NCBI GenBank assembly: GCA_038118725.1
Contig: JAYOIK010000079.1
Coordinates: 1 to 24,084 of the forward strand
DNA from: JADHLJ01 sp038118725
GTDB taxonomy: Bacteria > Pseudomonadota > Alphaproteobacteria > Thalassobaculales > Thalassobaculaceae
Direction: 5' to 3'
Length of the DNA: 24,084 bases
Shown: in pieces, positions 9,117 through 16,884 of the stretch
Numbering within the stretch: the first letter of the stretch is position 1
How the letters are laid out: each line of letters begins with the position of its first letter
Position numbers and translations under genes: made by a program
Notes under the pieces: model-generated
Database searches by the model: none
What the model saw: only the letters and a program-made list of their open reading frames with translations
Told to the model about the DNA's origin: nothing

Positions 9117-10351
9117 ACGATATGTCGACACGAACCTATGACGTCGAGGCGATCCGCGGCGACTTTCCGATCCTGTCGGAGCTGGTGCGCGGGAAGCGGC
9201 TGGTCTATCTGGATTCCGCCGGTTCGGCCCAAAAACCCCGCCAGGTGATCGAGGCGGTGGACCGGGTCTATGGAACGGAATATTCCAACGTCCATCGCGG
9301 GCTGCACTACATGTCCGAGCAAACCTCGGCCCGCTATGAAGAGGCCCGCGAGAAGGTCCGCGCCTTCATTAACGCCGAGCACGAGCACGAGGTGATTTTC
9401 ACCAAGGGCACGACGGAATCGATCAATCTGGTGGCCTCGTCATACGGAAACGCCAATCTCGGCCCCGGCGACGAGATCCTGGTCACCCATGCCGAGCATC
9501 ACTCGAATATCGTGCCCTGGCAGATGCTGCGCGACCGGACCGGCGCGACGTTGAATGTCGTGCCGGTGGATGACGACGGCTCGTTCAAGCTATCGGACTT
9601 CGACGAGATGATCACCGAGAGGACCAAGATCGTCGCCTGCTGCCATGTCTCGAACGTGCTCGGCACGGTCCTGCCGGTAAAGGACATCGCCCGGATCACC
9701 CATGAACGCGGCGGCGTTGTTGTCATTGACGGCGCCCAGGGCGTGGTTCACATGCCCGTCGACGTGCGGGATCTGGACGTCGATTTCTACGTCTTCTCCG
9801 GTCACAAGCTCTATGCCCCATCGGGAATCGGCGTGCTCTACGGCAAGGAGGCGCTGCTCGAGGCGATGCCGCCCTATCAGGGCGGCGGCGGGATGATCAA
9901 TACCGTCACCCTCGAGAAGACCACTTGGGCCGACCTGCCCGACAAGTTCGAGGCCGGGACCCCGCCCATCGCCCAGGCGATCGGGCTCGGCGCGGCGATC
10001 GACTACCTCGCCGGGATCGGCATGGCCGCGATCGCGGAACATGAACGCGGGCTACTGAACCACGCGACCCAACGGCTCTCGGCGGTGGAGGGACTGAACT
10101 TCGTCGGTACGGCGGCGGGCAAGGCGAGCGTCGTGTCCTTCACCATGGACTGCGCGCACCCGCATGACATCTCGACGATCATCGACCAGAACGGCGTCGC
10201 GGTGCGGGCCGGCCATCACTGCGCCCAGCCGCTGATGGATCGCTTCGATCTGCCGTCCACCGCTCGGGCCAGCCTGGGCCTTTACAACACCCGTGAGGAT
10301 ATCGACATCCTCGCCGACAGCCTGGAGAAGGTCAGGGAGATTTTCCGATGA
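9113..10351 (+). CDS. sufS: Cysteine desulfurase SufS
   Basis: A 412-residue PLP-dependent group II cysteine desulfurase that removes sulfur from L-cysteine and supplies it as persulfide to SufB. The PLP-binding lysine is Lys232 in VFSGHKLYAPSGIGVLYG, and the catalytic cysteine is Cys370 in RAGHHCAQPLMDRF, with the short group II loop. AEHHSNIVPWQ and VIDGAQGVVHMPVD provide the usual PLP contacts. The start MNDMSTRTYDVEAIRGDFPI fits the family, and ATG overlaps the sufD stop (ATGA). No sufE or sufU partner is present in the window, so an activating sulfur acceptor would have to be encoded elsewhere. Confidence 0.97.
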   Translation: MNDMSTRTYDVEAIRGDFPILSELVRGKRLVYLDSAGSAQKPRQVIEAVDRVYGTEYSNVHRGLHYMSEQTSARYEEAREKVRAFINAEHEHEVIFTKGTTESINLVASSYGNANLGPGDEILVTHAEHHSNIVPWQMLRDRTGATLNVVPVDDDGSFKLSDFDEMITERTKIVACCHVSNVLGTVLPVKDIARITHERGGVVVIDGAQGVVHMPVDVRDLDVDFYVFSGHKLYAPSGIGVLYGKEALLEAMPPYQGGGGMINTVTLEKTTWADLPDKFEAGTPPIAQAIGLGAAIDYLAGIGMAAIAEHERGLLNHATQRLSAVEGLNFVGTAAGKASVVSFTMDCAHPHDISTIIDQNGVAVRAGHHCAQPLMDRFDLPSTARASLGLYNTREDIDILADSLEKVREIFR

Positions 10352-10761
10352 GCATGTACGAGGCGGGAGCCAACCCCTACGGGTCCTTCATGATGGACCC
10401 GGCGGTGCCCGAGGGCACGACGGCGCGGGCCGGCGCCAAACTCGCCGAGGGTGTCCCGCACGCCGACGACGAGGCCATCGTCGAAGCGCTGCGCACGGTT
10501 CATGATCCGGAGATCCCGGTGAACATCTATGACCTCGGCCTGATCTACGAGACCGAGCGGCTAACCGACGGGGATGTGAAGGTCTTGATGACCCTGACCG
10601 CGCCGGCCTGTCCGGTGGCAGGAGAGATGCCCTATGACGTGGCGGCCGCGGTCTCCGGTGTCGAGGGCGTCGGAGAGGTCGAGGTGGTGCTGACCTGGGA
10701 GCCGGCCTGGACCCCCGACAAGATGAGCGAGGACGCCAAGTTGATCCTCAATATGTACTAG
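10348..10761 (+). CDS. sufT: SUF maturation protein SufT (DUF59/MIP18 family)
   Basis: A 137-residue member of the DUF59/MIP18 family. Such proteins help maturation of Fe-S proteins, probably at the transfer or repair step. After about 40 poorly conserved residues comes IVEALRTVHDPEIPVNIYDL, the diagnostic DPEIPVNIxDLGLIY segment, then MTLTAPACPVAGEMP with the conserved Cys in the T-x-P-x-C-P loop, and ending VVLTWEPAWTPDKMSEDAK. ATG 10348 overlaps the sufS TGA (ATGA), so it is translationally coupled. SufT between sufS and sufA is a common alphaproteobacterial order. The stop is TAG. Confidence 0.93.
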   Translation: MSMYEAGANPYGSFMMDPAVPEGTTARAGAKLAEGVPHADDEAIVEALRTVHDPEIPVNIYDLGLIYETERLTDGDVKVLMTLTAPACPVAGEMPYDVAAAVSGVEGVGEVEVVLTWEPAWTPDKMSEDAKLILNMY

Positions 10762-10841
10762 AAACCCTTGATTGTGCTTTAATGCGGTCCCAGTTCTGGG
10801 ATGCCAGTTTCTGGAACCAAGGCAACGGTGGACACGGAACC

Positions 10842-11198
10842 ATGTTTCAGTTCGAACCCGGCAAGGCCCCGATTACCCTGACCGACGCCGCCGTCGCGCG
10901 GGCGCGGGCGTTGATGGACCGAAACGGCGACGAGAAGGTTCTCGGCTTGCGCGTCGGCGTGAAGAGCAAGGGCTGCTCCGGGCTCAGCTATTTCGTGGAA
11001 TACGCAACCGAACAGAAGAAGTTCGAGGACAAGGTCGAGGAAAAGGGGGTGACCCTGTTCATTGACCCGACCGCGATCATGTTCATCATCGGCTCGGAAA
11101 TGGACTACCAGGAGGACAAGATGTTCTCCGGCTTCGTCTTCAACAATCCAAACGAGACCGGCCGCTGCGGCTGTGGCGAGAGTTTCTCGGTCGGTTAA
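10842..11198 (+). CDS. sufA: A-type Fe-S carrier protein SufA/IscA
   Basis: A 118-residue A-type carrier that receives clusters from SufBCD and passes them to apo-proteins. Its three ligand cysteines are Cys45 in VKSKGCSGLSY and Cys109 and Cys111 in GRCGCGESFSVG, exactly the family C-x(n)-CGCG pattern. ATG 10842 gives MFQFEPGKAPITLTDAAV, the usual start; an in-frame ATG at 10782 would add 20 residues (WDASFWNQG...) not typical for the family. It follows sufT by 80 bp and is the last gene of the operon. It ends 23 bp before the tail of an oppositely oriented gene, so it terminates in a convergent junction. Confidence 0.94.
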   Translation: MFQFEPGKAPITLTDAAVARARALMDRNGDEKVLGLRVGVKSKGCSGLSYFVEYATEQKKFEDKVEEKGVTLFIDPTAIMFIIGSEMDYQEDKMFSGFVFNNPNETGRCGCGESFSVG

Positions 11199-11221
11199 GC
11201 CGCGCCGTGCCCAAATGGGGC

Positions 11222-12937
11222 TCAGCCGAAGAATCCGCATTTGTGAAGCTGTTCGTGGAATTGCCGGAGGACCCGGCCCTTTTCCGCCTCATCTTCGATC
11301 TGCGAGACCAGTTCGGTTTCGAAATTCGGCTGTTTCAGGCTATCGATGATGATCTGCCGCGCCAGATCCGAGGCTTTGCCCTTTGGCAGCATTTGCGGCT
11401 GGCACATATTCACCAGCATGAAAGCACGGATGTGAAGCGGGCGGTCGGGATTGTCGATCTTCTGGAGAATTTGGCCGTCCACGATGTAGGACGCCAATAA
11501 CTCGTCCAGATGCCCCATCAGCTGTTCCTTGCGACTCTCCGGCAAGGTCGAGTTCTGAATTCGATAAAAAGCCGAGGTGACCTGTTCCATCTTGCGGTTC
11601 GGCGGCAGATCGTCGCGCACGATCCGATGAACCGAGTCCGGGCGCATGAACAGTGTATTGAGATGATTTTGGATTTCGTCCGCCAACTCGCCCTTGCCGA
11701 GCTTGCTTTCATGCAGCGAGAGCAGATAGTTGGCCTTGCGGGCCGGCTCGCCGAGCGCCGGGATCACCCGCCCGGTCGCCTCGCGCAGCCCCGCCATTCC
11801 GCCTTTGTTCAAGATACGTGACTGACGCTCGGTGACCGCCTCGGCCATGTCGGGACCACCAAGGATCTCCTCGCGCGAGACCAGGCGGTCGAGAATATCC
11901 TTGAAGCGCTCGCGCTCGCCGTCTTCCTGGCCCTTGGAGAGCGCTCCCTTGCCCATGAGCTGGCGCCTGATCCGGTCCATCAACATGTTCCGGCTATCCG
12001 GAATCTTTCCCGCGCCGAGAAGCTTGTTCAACTGGGCGGCGGTCTTCTCGACGCTTTCATCCGGATGATCCTCGGGCGCGCCGATATCCATTTGGCCGGA
12101 ACCAAGCGCGATCATGTTGATCAAGGCGCTACCCAGGTCTTCCTGTTGCCCCATCAGATCCTGCAACACCGAGTTATTCGCCAGAGTATCGGACAGAAAG
12201 CCATCCAGCGCGCCAAGGGCCCGGGGATCTTCCGCTGGGTCGGCCCATTCCACGGTCTGGACAAGTTTGCCCCACCAATTTCGGTTATCCAGCAGCTCCT
12301 TGGTGACGGTGACCCGAAGCAGGTAGTCGAACTCGTCCCCGTCGGCGATGTCGCAAAGCTTTGTGAAGGCGGAATCAAAACCTTCGGCGCGAATTCGTGG
12401 AAGCTTCTTGGCCTCGGCCTTGCGCGCCCGTTCCGTGATTTCGTTGACGAATCCAAACAGGATGTCGCGGCGCTCGTTGCTGGAAACGTCGCTATCGCGC
12501 GACTGAAGCTGGGCCACCTTGGCGATCGCGCTCGGCACCAGGGTGTCGGCGTCCATCGCGCGCTTCAACTCCTTATAGGAGTGCATCACCTCGGAGGCAG
12601 TGATGTTGTTCTTGTCGAGATAGCTTCGAAACAGCCGGTTCACGGTCATCCGGCCATCGGCGCCCATCAGGTCCGCCGGTGACTCGCAATCCGGCGCCTC
12701 GTCGATTTCGTTGACGAATACCTTATCGCCGCCCCCGGCGGCCTTCATCCGCTCGAAGATGACGTCCGAGGCCTTGATCTGGGAAATCGCGCGCCCGGTC
12801 TCGCGCACCACCTTGACGCCGGTGACGCCGGGCCGGCCAAGCATCTGTCGCGCGATGCTTTCGGAGTCGTCTTTTTTAGCGGCGACAGCTTCTATCTGCC
12901 AGTTGCCGTCTCGCTGGGTAAGGATCTCGTAACCCAT
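11222..12937 (-). CDS. Conserved-looking helical protein of unknown function
   Basis: A 571-residue protein whose family I do not recognise. No signal peptide or membrane segment is seen. The N-terminal 50 residues (MGYEILTQRDGNWQIEAVAA... through GVTGVKVVRE) look like a small alpha/beta domain. The remainder is predominantly charged amphipathic helix, with a possible central helical repeat (NNSVLQDLMGQQEDLGSALI, ERERFKDILDRLVSREEILG, LPESRKEQLMGHLDELLASY). The codon pattern and long intact frame support a real gene. ATG 12937 was preferred to a TTG at 12991. It converges on sufA with a 23-bp gap and therefore is not part of the SUF operon. A regulatory or scaffold role is possible but unsupported. 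Confidence 0.75.
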   Translation of the reverse strand: MGYEILTQRDGNWQIEAVAAKKDDSESIARQMLGRPGVTGVKVVRETGRAISQIKASDVIFERMKAAGGGDKVFVNEIDEAPDCESPADLMGADGRMTVNRLFRSYLDKNNITASEVMHSYKELKRAMDADTLVPSAIAKVAQLQSRDSDVSSNERRDILFGFVNEITERARKAEAKKLPRIRAEGFDSAFTKLCDIADGDEFDYLLRVTVTKELLDNRNWWGKLVQTVEWADPAEDPRALGALDGFLSDTLANNSVLQDLMGQQEDLGSALINMIALGSGQMDIGAPEDHPDESVEKTAAQLNKLLGAGKIPDSRNMLMDRIRRQLMGKGALSKGQEDGERERFKDILDRLVSREEILGGPDMAEAVTERQSRILNKGGMAGLREATGRVIPALGEPARKANYLLSLHESKLGKGELADEIQNHLNTLFMRPDSVHRIVRDDLPPNRKMEQVTSAFYRIQNSTLPESRKEQLMGHLDELLASYIVDGQILQKIDNPDRPLHIRAFMLVNMCQPQMLPKGKASDLARQIIIDSLKQPNFETELVSQIEDEAEKGRVLRQFHEQLHKCGFFG

Positions 12938-13253
12938 CTCAACACTACCCGAAATGTGGCGCGGTTCTGCGCGAATCGTTAGTGATTTCAACTGAATATA
13001 CCGCGAATCGACGGCTCAGGGAAGGTGGTTGAGAAAACCGACGGCCCGCGCGGTCTTCCCAAGGCTACTTGGACCATCAAGATCGAGTCGCGACAGCCCA
13101 CAATCACCCCCAACCCTTCCTCGTCATCTCAGAGAAAGCACACTGCTGTCCGGGAAAACTCCATGGGGACGGTACAAGATGCGGGTATTGTCTGGGTTTT
13201 GTTTATTGACCGTCGCCACGGACTTGCTCTGCCGCCCTACCACAACCCACGAC

Positions 13254-13345
13254 CGTCGCCCTCGCGGACGCGGGGGCCTCCGAGAGACGGAGATGGCGGG
13301 AGCCATGCCAACCGTCGCGAGGTCCCCGCGTGCGCGAGGACGACG
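13254..13345. repeat. REP-like inverted repeat
   Basis: Arms 13254-13280 (CGTCGCCCTCGCGGACGCGG...) and 13319-13345 are reverse complements with about three mismatches over 27 bp. Total length is 92 bp, the same as the 684-775 element. It lies in the 672-bp gap 12938-13609 between two divergently transcribed genes. The first 300 bases of that gap contain no recognisable gene or motif. Confidence 0.82.
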
Positions 13346-13399
13346 AGAAAGCCCGGTTTTCCGGGTTCCACCGCATATCCGATCGAATCCGATCGTCTC

Positions 13400-13466
13400 C
13401 GTCGCGCCGGCGAAAGCCGGGGCTTTTGGCAAGCGGAATTGAGCCCCAGCTTTCGCTAGGGCAACG
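13400..13466. repeat. Degenerate REP-like inverted repeat
   Basis: Arms 13400-13424 (CGTCGCGCCGGCGAAAGCCG...) and 13442-13466 are reverse complements with about five mismatches over 25 bp and a short 17-bp spacer. This is the most diverged copy of the family and sits 54 bp after the 13254-13345 element. The remaining 13467-13609 is upstream sequence of the next gene, where no convincing promoter was seen. Confidence 0.7.
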
Positions 13467-13609
13467 GGGATGTGAGGCTCTCACGGTGTCGGGATTTTCC
13501 CGGACAAAAATGAGCCTGCGCTGGGATCGACGCACGGCCCTTGCCGCTCTCACCGCCTTGCCATAGATCTATGGTTGATCCAAGGATGCGAAGATGAGAG
13601 CCGGCCGCG

Positions 13610-14617
13610 ATGACTTCAGATTCCCTGGAAATCCGCTCCACTGGCGCTCCGCCCTTGGACATTTCGGGCGCCGACCGCATCGTGGAAGCCGCCGTCACGC
13701 GCTATTTCGAGGCGCGGCGGGCACGGGTAGCGCCGTTTATCGACGCCCATTTCACCCTTTCCGGAGCCCTCAGGCTGCATCGCGAGGCGGTCGGGCTGGA
13801 TCTGGCGCGCGCGCCGGCGAATGTCGCCCTCATGCTCCCGGCGGCGGGAATGAAGCTCGGCGGTCTGGCGGCCCGGCGGCTGGGCGCGAAAAAGACCGGC
13901 GACTGGCTGCTCGCGCGCAACCCGCTTTTGCGCACCCGCGTGGATCGGGAACTGGAATGGCTGCTGCATGCCGAGCTGCTGGAACTGCCCTACGAGGACG
14001 GCGAGAGGCGACTGACACGCGACGCGCTAGCCGAGGAAATTCTCGGGGACCCGGCCCTGGTCTCGCATTTCGCCGACCCGCTCCAGGCGATCGGACGGCA
14101 TGCCGAGGACCCGGACCTGAAGGAGCGGATCACCGGCATCATGGAGGCCTATGCAGGGACCCGGGCGGCCGCCTCGGAACTGGCCGGCGCCATGGTCAAT
14201 CTCGGCGCCGGGGCCTTCGCGCTCAACCAATTCACCCCGACCGCGATCTCGCTCGGCCCCGCCCTGGCCGGCGTGCTGGCTCAACACCTGGCGATTTCCT
14301 CCTTCCCGCTCGGCGCGACGATCGGCGGGTTGTGGTACGGGGTGTTTCCCGCCGCCCCCTCGGCGGCCTTGATCGGCGTGACCACGGGCGGCCTGGTCGC
14401 CGGGCTCAGCGTCGCAACCGCCTTTGCCGGCGTGGTCACCGACCCGATCCAGCGCGGCCTCGGCCTGCACCGCCGCCGCCTGCTGCGCATGCTCGACACC
14501 ATGGAGAGGAACTTCCAGGGCAAGGACGCCCAGGCCTTCGCCGCCCGCGAGATCTATGCCGCCAGATTACTCGACCTGGTGGATGTGCTAAGGACCGTGC
14601 ATCGGGCCTTGGGGTAA
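13610..14617 (+). CDS. Membrane-associated protein of unknown function (possibly DUF6635 family)
   Basis: A 335-residue protein without known function. From memory it resembles DUF6635 proteins, which share a VAPFIDAHFTLSGALRLHRE segment and LDLARAPANVALMLP near the N-terminus, but this is not verified. It contains a hydrophobic region at about residues 190-280 (including LGPALAGVLAQHLAISSFPL and GVTTGGLVAGLSVATAFAGV), long enough for two or three membrane passes. Arg-rich helices flank it. ATG 13610 follows a weak GAGAG; an overlapping frame from 13594 is Arg/Gly-rich shadow. The P450 gene follows after 23 bp, so the pair is probably co-transcribed, but no functional link is evident. Confidence 0.75.
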   Translation: MTSDSLEIRSTGAPPLDISGADRIVEAAVTRYFEARRARVAPFIDAHFTLSGALRLHREAVGLDLARAPANVALMLPAAGMKLGGLAARRLGAKKTGDWLLARNPLLRTRVDRELEWLLHAELLELPYEDGERRLTRDALAEEILGDPALVSHFADPLQAIGRHAEDPDLKERITGIMEAYAGTRAAASELAGAMVNLGAGAFALNQFTPTAISLGPALAGVLAQHLAISSFPLGATIGGLWYGVFPAAPSAALIGVTTGGLVAGLSVATAFAGVVTDPIQRGLGLHRRRLLRMLDTMERNFQGKDAQAFAAREIYAARLLDLVDVLRTVHRALG

Positions 14618-14640
14618 GGCCGCGGACGGGGAGTTAGGGC

Positions 14641-15876
14641 TTGGAACAGCAATCCGGCGATCAAAATCTGGCACATGCGTTCGACCCCCGCGCGCTCACG
14701 CCGGCGTTTCTTGACGACCCCTTCCCGACCTATCACGCGTTGCGCCGGCACGCGCCGGTGTATCGTTGCCCGGACGGCTCGATCTTTCTGACCCGCCACG
14801 CCGACGTGAACGCGGTCTATCGCGACCGGCGCTTCAGCTCCGACAAGAAGGTGGAGTTCAAGCCCAAATTCGGCGATAGCCCGCTGTTCACCCATCACAC
14901 CACCAGCCTGGTATTCAACGACCCGCCGCTGCACACGCGGGTACGAAAGCTGCTGATGCCGGCCTTCACGCCCCGCGCCTTGAAAGCCCTGGAGGCGCCG
15001 CTGGTTGCCCTGGTGGACCGGTTGGTGGACCGGATCGCCAAGAAGGGCCGGTTCGATCTGATAGAGGATTTCGCCGCCGCGATCCCGGTTCAGGTGATCG
15101 GCGATCTGCTTCGCATTCCGGACGAGGAACGCGGGCCGCTCAGGGACTGGTCGCTGGCGATCCTCGGCGCGCTGGAGCCCTCCATCTCCGAGCAGGTCGA
15201 GGATCGAGGCAACCGGGCCGTGATGGATTTCTCCGCCTATCTCGAGGATCTCGTGGCCAAGCGATCCAAGGCGCTGATCGAGGATGGCTCGGACGTGCTG
15301 AGCGCCCTGATCGCCGGAGAAACGCCGGGCGAGGTCGGCGGTGACCGGCTGTCGCTGGAGGAGTTGGTGCAGAACTGTATCTTTCTCCTGAATGCCGGAC
15401 ACGAGACGACCACGAACCTCATCGGCAACGGCGTGGCGGTGCTTTTGGACAACCCGGATCAGATGGCCCTGCTGCGCGCCGATCCATCTCTGATCAACGC
15501 CGCCGTGGAAGAGTTTCTCCGCTACGAAAGCTCCAACCAGCTTGGCAATCGCCGCGCCGCCGAGGATGTCGAGATCGCCGGCGAGAAGTTTCCGGCGGGC
15601 ACCCTGGTCACGCTCTGCATCGGCGCGGCGAACCGCGATCCCGCCGTTTTCGCCGATCCGGACCGGCTCGACATCACGCGTTCGCCGAACCCGCATCTCG
15701 CCTTTGGCGGCGGGGCGCATACCTGCGCCGGGATGAGCCTCGCGCGGATGGAGGGGCGGATCGCGATCGAACGCCTGCTCGCGCGTTTCGATAATCTACA
15801 CGCCGACGGCGCTTTCACCCGCGGCGGGCGGGCGCGCTTCAGAGGGTATTTGAAGTACCCGATGCGGGCGGCCTGA
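14641..15876 (+). CDS. Cytochrome P450
   Basis: A 411-residue soluble bacterial class I P450, a haem-thiolate monooxygenase that needs ferredoxin partners; none is encoded here. The oxygen-activating I-helix motif is NAGHETTTNLIGNG. The K-helix ExxR is in VEEFLRYES, and the haem loop is LAFGGGAHTCAGMSLARMEG with the iron-ligand Cys362, followed by the FGGG-x-H-x-C-x-G pattern and L-helix. NDPPLHTRVRKLLMPAFTP is the C-helix haem contact region. It starts at TTG 14641 preceded by GGGGAG; no in-frame ATG lies before the conserved DPRALTPAFLDDPFPTYHAL, so the unusual start seems real. Its TGA is immediately followed by the stop of the opposing gene. Substrate unknown. Confidence 0.94.
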   Translation: MEQQSGDQNLAHAFDPRALTPAFLDDPFPTYHALRRHAPVYRCPDGSIFLTRHADVNAVYRDRRFSSDKKVEFKPKFGDSPLFTHHTTSLVFNDPPLHTRVRKLLMPAFTPRALKALEAPLVALVDRLVDRIAKKGRFDLIEDFAAAIPVQVIGDLLRIPDEERGPLRDWSLAILGALEPSISEQVEDRGNRAVMDFSAYLEDLVAKRSKALIEDGSDVLSALIAGETPGEVGGDRLSLEELVQNCIFLLNAGHETTTNLIGNGVAVLLDNPDQMALLRADPSLINAAVEEFLRYESSNQLGNRRAAEDVEIAGEKFPAGTLVTLCIGAANRDPAVFADPDRLDITRSPNPHLAFGGGAHTCAGMSLARMEGRIAIERLLARFDNLHADGAFTRGGRARFRGYLKYPMRAA

Positions 15877-16767
15877 TCAGTCCGAGGTTTGTTGGTCCGA
15901 GGGCTTTGCTTTCCGCTCGCCCCAGAGATTGAGCAGATTGCCGGAGAAAATCACCGCGCCGCCGAGGATGATCATCAGATCCCACGGCTCCTGATAGAAG
16001 GCGTAGCCGATCACCGCGATGAACGGCAGGCGGATGAAATCGAGCGGAGAGACCACCGTCGCGTCGGCGTGGCTGAAGGCATGGGCGAAACAGAAATGCG
16101 AGCCGAGGCCCGAAACCCCGATCATCAGCACCCACGGCCACATCTCCAGCGAAGGCAGGGTCCAGCCATGGATCGAGGCCGCCAACCCCATCGGTAGCTG
16201 AATCAGGTTCATGTAGAAAATCATCGTCAGCGGCGACTCGGTCGCGGTCATGTGCCTGGTGAAGACATAGGTCGAGGCGAAACCAAGGGCCGAGAACAGC
16301 ACCACGAAGGAGGCCGGGTTCATCACCGCCGCGCCGGGCCGCAGGATGATCAGGATCCCCGCGAAACCGAGCAGGATCGCCAGCAGCCGATTGCCGGTCA
16401 TCTTCTCCTTCAGGAACAGCATCGCCAGAACAGCGGTCCAGATCGGGGCGGTGAACTCGATCGCGAAAACCTCGGCCAGCGGCAGGATCGCCACGCCATA
16501 GAGCCAGCTTGTCTGTGCCGTGAAGTGAATGGCGTTGCGGGTGACGTGCTGCTTGATCTTGGCCGTGCGCACCCGACGGAATCCGATAACCGCCAGCAAC
16601 ACGACGAGAAAGCCCAGGCAAACGGCGCTGCGCACCATCGAGGTCTGGAACGCCGTCAGTTCCGCCGACAGCTCACGCCCGGAAATCGCCATGCCGCAGA
16701 GGAAGACGAGCGCGCCCATCATCCACAAACCGGCGAGGAAGGGGCGCTGCTGTCTTTCGGTACTCAC
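15877..16767 (-). CDS. EamA/DMT superfamily permease
   Basis: A 296-residue inner-membrane transporter with ten hydrophobic segments forming two EamA halves (about residues 10-140 and 150-285), as in the RhaT/YdcZ-like drug/metabolite exporters. Typical signatures are LAEVFAIEFTAPIWTAVLAM with FLKEKMTGNRLLAILLGFAG in the first half, and SHADATVVSPLDFIRLPF with GYAFYQEPWDLMIILGGAVI in the second. The GTG at 16767 is the furthest upstream start; ATG at residue 16 would remove the cytosolic N-terminus, so the exact start is uncertain. The gene ends directly against the P450 stop codon with no gap. Direction and substrate of transport are unknown. Confidence 0.9.
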   Translation of the reverse strand: MSTERQQRPFLAGLWMMGALVFLCGMAISGRELSAELTAFQTSMVRSAVCLGFLVVLLAVIGFRRVRTAKIKQHVTRNAIHFTAQTSWLYGVAILPLAEVFAIEFTAPIWTAVLAMLFLKEKMTGNRLLAILLGFAGILIILRPGAAVMNPASFVVLFSALGFASTYVFTRHMTATESPLTMIFYMNLIQLPMGLAASIHGWTLPSLEMWPWVLMIGVSGLGSHFCFAHAFSHADATVVSPLDFIRLPFIAVIGYAFYQEPWDLMIILGGAVIFSGNLLNLWGERKAKPSDQQTSD

Positions 16768-16884
16768 GGGCGAAATCCGGCATTGGGGGAGACGTTGCCG
16801 CCAAGTTCCAATGTCCGGCCCGTCAAGGCAAGGTCAAATCGCGCCTCAAGGTACTCTCCGTCGCCTGTCCAGCCTCGCGACGGT

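Noticed and set aside
11209..11221. Hairpin GCCC-loop-GGGC between sufA and the convergent gene as a bidirectional terminator
   Set aside because: The stem is only 4 bp with no T tract on either side, so it is too weak to call.
13594..14637. 347-codon frame overlapping the DUF6635-like gene
   Set aside because: Arg/Gly/Pro-rich translation without hydrophobic pattern; the 13610 frame has structured membrane segments and a normal composition.
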